A DNA stretch of 39,947 bases, taken from the NCBI GenBank assembly GCA_030590865.1, contig JAUVCD010000003.1:1-39947 (forward strand), written 5' to 3'. The DNA comes from Myxococcales bacterium. Its GTDB lineage: Bacteria; Myxococcota_A; Polyangia; Polyangiales; Polyangiaceae. Each line of letters begins with the position of its first letter. Positions within the stretch are counted from its first letter, which is position 1. The position numbers and the translations under genes are program-made. This document shows positions 35,667 through 39,947 of the stretch, piece after piece. The notes under the pieces are model-generated. The model did no database searches, was not told the origin of the DNA, and worked only from the letters and a program-made list of their open reading frames with translations.

Positions 35667-37016
35667 TCACTCGCAACGCCGGAAGGCCATCCCCTCAACC
35701 GCCGGTGCTCCGCCAGCTACACAGCTGAGCCCGCCGGGACAGATGCCGTCCACGGTGCAGTCGCGACTACAGACACCGTTGGAGCAGTAGCCGAAGGCGC
35801 AACTGGTGTTGCTAGTACAGGCCTGGCCAGGCTCGGTCATGCCGGTCGGCAAGCACAGGCCAATGCGCTGACTCGACACGCTCCCCACAGCCACGCAGGC
35901 GAAGCCGTAGGCACAGCCGCCCTGGTAGCGACACGAGTTGACGCAGGCGTCGTTGCTCGCCCCTTGGATAGTCGTCGGAGACTGGCAGTTGACGCTAGGC
36001 GCCGGCGGAATCGTAAAGCCGACGAAATCGATGTGCTGGGCGTCGTTGCACAGGACCACCGGGTTGGAGTTGTAGTCGCAGTGCCACTCGGTCGGTTGAT
36101 AGCCTCCCGGCAACGGGCCAAAGACGTCCGCCGGGCGGCGACACAAGCCATCGCAGCTCCACGGGGCGAGCGGGACAGCACGCTGGGGGCAGTCCGCCGC
36201 AGAATTGCAGGCCAGCGTGCAGCTTCCCAAAATGAGGGTAGACGACAAATCGCAGGCTGCTGGAACGACGCAGGACGCCGTGTTGCCTTGCTCGCACAGC
36301 GCCTCGGCTCGGACGCATACGTGGGTCGCCGGATTACCAACGGGCATGCACCCCCAGCCATTCGGACAGTCGCTGCCGCTGCTGCAGGGGGCCGTGCAGT
36401 AACCAGGACCGGTGATGCAGCCATAGTTGCAAAGGCTCGGCTCGGTGCAGGGACGCCCACTGTCGTCGCCAAGACAATACTGGCCGGTGCCGTCGTCGAT
36501 GCAGCGCGTGCCGGCCATACATTGGGCGTTCGAGCTACAGGGGAGCGTGCAGCGCTTGGTGCCGCTCTTGACCATGGCTTTGCAGCTGAGCGAGCTGATG
36601 CAGTCCCCGTCGGTGCCGCACAGATCGAGCTCCTGGCCAGTCCCACTGGCTGCACCGGCTCCGCCAGTACCGCTGCTGGTGCTGGTGGTCCCACCGGTGC
36701 CACTGCTCGTGCCGCCGTCCCCGGAGCTCGTCGAACCGCCGGACCCACCCGTGCCGCCGCCGGTGCCACTGCCACCAGAACCCTTCTGGCATTGACCGAG
36801 GTCCGTATTGCAGAAGTAGCCATCAGGACAGTCGAGCTCGGTACTGGCACACTCCTCCACACATTCACCCTGAAGGCAGTACCCCTCAGGACAATCACTG
36901 TTCATGGTGCAGTCCGGCGTGCCGGCACAGGCGCCCGGGGTCGTCCCGGCGATGATCACGCCAAGAGAGGACAAAAGGAGTATCAATTGGGTGGAAACGT
37001 CTCGAAGCCTGGGCAT
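35667..37016 (-). CDS. Large Cys-rich secreted protein with Gly/Ser/Thr linker
   Basis: Signal peptide; CTMNSDCPEGYCLQGECVEEC...GSGGSGTGGGTGGSGGSTSSGDGGTSSGTGG...CSSGSDCPNGWGCMPVG. Confidence 0.82.
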   Translation of the reverse strand: MPRLRDVSTQLILLLSSLGVIIAGTTPGACAGTPDCTMNSDCPEGYCLQGECVEECASTELDCPDGYFCNTDLGQCQKGSGGSGTGGGTGGSGGSTSSGDGGTSSGTGGTTSTSSGTGGAGAASGTGQELDLCGTDGDCISSLSCKAMVKSGTKRCTLPCSSNAQCMAGTRCIDDGTGQYCLGDDSGRPCTEPSLCNYGCITGPGYCTAPCSSGSDCPNGWGCMPVGNPATHVCVRAEALCEQGNTASCVVPAACDLSSTLILGSCTLACNSAADCPQRAVPLAPWSCDGLCRRPADVFGPLPGGYQPTEWHCDYNSNPVVLCNDAQHIDFVGFTIPPAPSVNCQSPTTIQGASNDACVNSCRYQGGCAYGFACVAVGSVSSQRIGLCLPTGMTEPGQACTSNTSCAFGYCSNGVCSRDCTVDGICPGGLSCVAGGAPAVEGMAFRRCE

Positions 37017-37248
37017 GGGTCTCCGTCGAAGGTATCACACCTCCGCCAAGCCAAACCGCCTCCGGCCCATCACCCTGGGCCGCGCCACCTTTCGGCCCAA
37101 GGCGGGGGGCAGCCAAGCAGCTCCTTACAAGCCCGTTTGCAGGCCGCCCGGAGCCGAATCAGGCCACGGTCTTGACGAAGCAAACAAGCTTTCACCTCCG
37201 CAGCTGAACTACGTTAGAGTGACCATCTAAGCGGGACAGGAACACGAG

Positions 37249-38610
37249 TTGAACGAGTACACGCGCCGCGAAGAGATACGTTGGACGCTCGCCACGGTGG
37301 CAGTCTTGGTCCCCGCCGTGGCCATCGCCATCGTACAGCTCGTCACGGCCGAAGGGCCGATGATCACCAACCCTGAGGCAATCAGGGCTGCTGACGAGGC
37401 CATGCAGCTCAAGGCCAACTACGAGACCTGCGCAAAGACGGCACGGAAGCTCACCGATGAGGTGAGCGTCTTCGGAAGCCGCGCAGCCCAGGCCGAGAAG
37501 GACGCCGAAGATAAGACCAAGAAGCTCAAGAAGAAGAGCCGCAACCCAAGCAGAGTCAAGAAGGTCGAACCCAACATCCCCTGGTCGGCTGCAGCGCCAG
37601 TGCTGAAATATGCCCGACGGTTGCGGGAGGGGAAGTGCCGCGCCCAAACCGAAGCCGCCGCCGGCAAGCAAGACGATTCGCTGCAGGCCTGGAAGGCCAT
37701 CCGCAAGGCAGCGAAGATCAAAGACCCTGGCTCGAAAAAAGAGAAACGGGAGGCAGCCAGAAAACTGCGCAAGTTCTTCAAGAATGCCCCCGTTGAGAAG
37801 CTTCAGGTGCACACCGATGCGGCAGCCGTGAAGCTGGAGGGCAACGTCCAGACGGCCCTGAGCAAACGTGCACAGGCCCTCATCCGAGCCCCCTTGCCCA
37901 AGGGACTGTTTCCCCGCGGTATGGCCATCGGGGTGGGCGTCGGCGTCGCCCTTGCCGCCCTGATCATCAGCTACATCAGCGTGCACTCAGCCTCACTGAG
38001 ACGGGGCAAGACGCTGGTGTCACTGCGTCGCTTCGCCAACACGCCCGAAGCGGGCTTGCAGGCCGCCGCGATCGTGCGGCTCGCCGCTCACCACAACGGG
38101 GGCGAACCAGGCATGGTCGTTGGCTCGGCGCTAGGAGGGTTGGTGGCAGGATTACTGTCACCAACGAATGATCCGAACATATTCATCGCCGATCTGTTTG
38201 TGGCAGGCTCGATGGGTGGCCTGCTCATCGGACTGGCGGCGCAATGGTTGACCCGAACCCTGAGCGGCGCACGCAATTGGCGTGAGCGGACCAAAGAGCT
38301 CGGCGACGTCGAGAAGCCGACCATCCCAGTGGCCTTGATGCTCGGCGGCGTGACGCCTGGTCTAGAGAAGCAGTTCCTGCGCTATTTCGAAGCGCTGCCG
38401 GTCGCAGACGCCGCGATGGTAGTGCAGAAGCTGGCGGCCCAGGCCGAGGAACAGATCCTCGCCGCCGCTGACGCTGCCTCACAAGTACAGATGCCCAACG
38501 CCCCCATACCTGATGGAGCCACCCCCTGGGGCGGTCCGGGGGCACCAGGCGGCCAGATGCCCCCTGGAGGTGGTATGCCACCAGCTGGGCCGGTGGGCTA
38601 CGGGGGCTAG
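37249..38610 (+). CDS. Membrane protein of unknown function (TTG start)
   Basis: 453 aa; N-terminal TM ATVAVLVPAVAIAIVQLV, coiled/charged region, TM GMAIGVGVGVALAALIISYI, Gly/Pro-rich C-terminus. Confidence 0.7.
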   Translation: MNEYTRREEIRWTLATVAVLVPAVAIAIVQLVTAEGPMITNPEAIRAADEAMQLKANYETCAKTARKLTDEVSVFGSRAAQAEKDAEDKTKKLKKKSRNPSRVKKVEPNIPWSAAAPVLKYARRLREGKCRAQTEAAAGKQDDSLQAWKAIRKAAKIKDPGSKKEKREAARKLRKFFKNAPVEKLQVHTDAAAVKLEGNVQTALSKRAQALIRAPLPKGLFPRGMAIGVGVGVALAALIISYISVHSASLRRGKTLVSLRRFANTPEAGLQAAAIVRLAAHHNGGEPGMVVGSALGGLVAGLLSPTNDPNIFIADLFVAGSMGGLLIGLAAQWLTRTLSGARNWRERTKELGDVEKPTIPVALMLGGVTPGLEKQFLRYFEALPVADAAMVVQKLAAQAEEQILAAADAASQVQMPNAPIPDGATPWGGPGAPGGQMPPGGGMPPAGPVGYGG

Positions 38611-38850
38611 AGCGGACGCAGAGGCTAGAGGCAGAGGCAGAGGCAGAGGCAGAGGCAGAGGCAGAGGCAGAAGCAGAGGCAGAGGCAGAAGCAGAAGCAG
38701 AGGCAGCGTCGGACTCGGACGCGGACTCGCTCTCGGACTCGCTCTCGGACTCGCTCTCGGACTCGCTCTCGGACTCGGACTCGGATTCTGTTTCCGCCCC
38801 CGCCTCTGATTCTGCTTCTGACGCGGTTTCTGTCTCTGCCTCTGATTCTG
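38611..38850. repeat. Long hexamer-phased low-complexity array with strand-sense switch and embedded 12-mer tandem repeats
   Basis: 13 AGRCAG units (38629-38706), then ggactcgctctc x4 perfect (38723-38770), then pyrimidine-rich hexamers (ggattc tgtttc cgcccc cgcctc tgattc tgcttc...). Confidence 0.93.
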
Positions 38851-38900
38851 TGCGCTCCTCGTTCTTCTCCAAGGGTGCCACCGTGCTCGGCGCCGTAAAG

Positions 38901-38938
38901 GGGCGCTCGCTGCGCTCGCGCCCGGCGCTGCGCGCCGG
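38901..38938. repeat. Adjacent GC palindromes (REP-like)
   Basis: GGGCGC tcgctgcgctc GCGCCC (38901-38923) overlapping CCGGCG ctgcg CGCCGG (38922-38938). Confidence 0.5.
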
Positions 38939-39009
38939 CTGGCGCCCTTGACTGCGCCTGCGCGCGGCGGCGGAGGGGGTGAAGAACGAAGCACTGAAGG
39001 AGGGTCGTC

Positions 39010-39342
39010 ATGGGGCTGAGAGTTATTGATGAGATCGTTTCGTTGGCTGTCGACATCACGCGGGTTGTTTGCGACGTGCGGGCGCATAACGGCGAGCTGG
39101 CTTCGCAGCTCGAGCGGGCTTGGTGTCGGGTGGCTACCAACACCGGGGAGGCGCAGCTTCGGCGGGGGGCCAAAGGGAACAACCGTTTCGACGACGCGCT
39201 CGGTGAAGCCAAAGAGGCGCACACGGCCCTGCGCTACGCAGCGGCCTGCCAATACGCCGACATCGACGAGCAGCTGCTGCAGCGGGTCGATGGGGTAGCG
39301 GCAGTGCTCTACTGCCTCGCGCGGCGTCCGCAGCGACGGTAG
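39010..39342 (+). CDS. Four-helix-bundle protein (23S rRNA IVS/S23-like family)
   Basis: 110 aa; GNNRFDDALGEAKEAHTALRYAAACQYAD and overall four amphipathic helices. Confidence 0.78.
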   Translation: MGLRVIDEIVSLAVDITRVVCDVRAHNGELASQLERAWCRVATNTGEAQLRRGAKGNNRFDDALGEAKEAHTALRYAAACQYADIDEQLLQRVDGVAAVLYCLARRPQRR

Positions 39343-39350
39343 CCAAGGCC

Positions 39351-39384
39351 GTCCGGCCGCCGGCTCCAAGCTCGGCGGCCGGAC
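39351..39384. terminator. 12-bp perfect stem hairpin downstream of the four-helix-bundle gene
   Basis: GTCCGGCCGCCG-gctccaagct-CGGCGGCCGGAC; 9 nt after the stop at 39342. Confidence 0.55.
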
Positions 39385-39471
39385 CGCTGGGCGGCTTCAC
39401 CGATTAGGCCGGTGGGCCTGCTTGTAGGGAGTGGCGGTGACTGAGTCGGGCCAGACCACGGAGCCGCGCTC

Positions 39472-39947
39472 ATGGCCGGACAGTGCGGCCACGACATCCT
39501 GGTCCCCTATGCTTGCGGCACCCGCTCCACCTGCCCCAGCTGCGCCGCTCGCCGGATGGAGAACACCGCCGCCTGCCTCATCGACCGCGTGCTCCCCAAC
39601 GTCCCCATCCGCCAGTACGTCCTCTCCCTCCCCTGGGAGCTGCGCCCCCTCACCCTCGCGAAGCCCGCCGTCGTCACCGCCCTCGGCCGCATTTTCACCG
39701 AGAGCGTCTTCGAGACCTACCGGCAGCGCGCCGGCAGCGACGGCATCGATGGCGCCCGCTGCGGCGCCGTACCTCGAGCGCCTGCTCGACGGCAGGCTCC
39801 TCGCCACCGGCCCGCGCCTGACTTGGGCGCAACTCCTCCAGCGCACCTACGCCATCGATCTCGGCACCTGCCCCCGCTGCGGCGGCCGCATGAAGCCGAT
39901 CGCCCAGATCCACGACCCGGCGGTCATTCGCCGCATCCTCGATCACC
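39472..39947 (+). pseudogene. Internally deleted, frameshifted IS91-family-like transposase (runs off the window)
   Basis: N-terminal zinc-ribbon segment CGTRSTCPSCAARRMENTAACLIDRVLPNVPIRQYVLSLPWELR in one frame; C-terminal TWAQLLQRTYAIDLGTCPRCGGRMKPIAQIHDPAVIRRILDH in the +1 frame from about 39770; catalytic core absent. Confidence 0.85.

Noticed and set aside
35964-37175. 403-aa + strand ORF
   Set aside because: Antisense to the Cys-rich secreted protein, which has a signal peptide and patterned Cys residues.
38611-38850. CRISPR array
   Set aside because: Period is 6/12 bp without unique spacers or cas genes; it is a microsatellite-like array.
39010-39342. DGR accessory protein (Avd) and a diversity-generating retroelement
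   Set aside because: No reverse transcriptase, template repeat or variable repeat is visible in the window.
39010-39342. 23S rRNA intervening sequence
   Set aside because: No rRNA sequence flanks the four-helix-bundle gene.
39397-39846. 149-aa minus-strand ORF
   Set aside because: Antisense to the recognisable IS91-like transposase remnant.

Overview
High-GC, gene-dense chromosomal window, probably from a Myxococcota/Polyangia-type deltaproteobacterial lineage. This is inferred from many Cys-rich secreted lipoproteins, PEGA/TPR proteins, a MXAN_5187-C-like protein and a kinase-like receptor; no marker gene was checked. Left to right: the 3' part of a DsrK/HdrD-like Fe-S protein; an orphan XdhC-like gene; a minus-strand ZnuABC-like metal-uptake operon with an outer-membrane beta-barrel and several Cys/His-rich exported proteins; a DUF364-like plus TSUP pair; a radical SAM/SPASM protein continuous with an apparent exported domain; a secreted EEP-nuclease/PLD-like pair; a Cys-repeat lipoprotein; a TPR-methyltransferase; a pseudokinase; NlpC/P60; DUF2062-methyltransferase; AAG glycosylase; a degenerate sigma54-activator-like response regulator; frr; purA; TPR proteins; an Omp85 protein; lgt with an unusual charged tail; several lipoproteins; a four-helix-bundle gene; and an internally deleted IS91-like transposase at the right edge. 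The main non-coding signals are (1) a dispersed structured repeat of about 90 bp with two copies about 30 kb apart, one carrying a perfect 47-nt palindrome, and (2) hexamer-phased GAG-rich arrays in at least four intergenic regions, the largest (about 240 bp) switching strand sense in the middle. No rRNA, tRNA or CRISPR array was recognised. All calls are by eye from sequence and translation; no database search was run.
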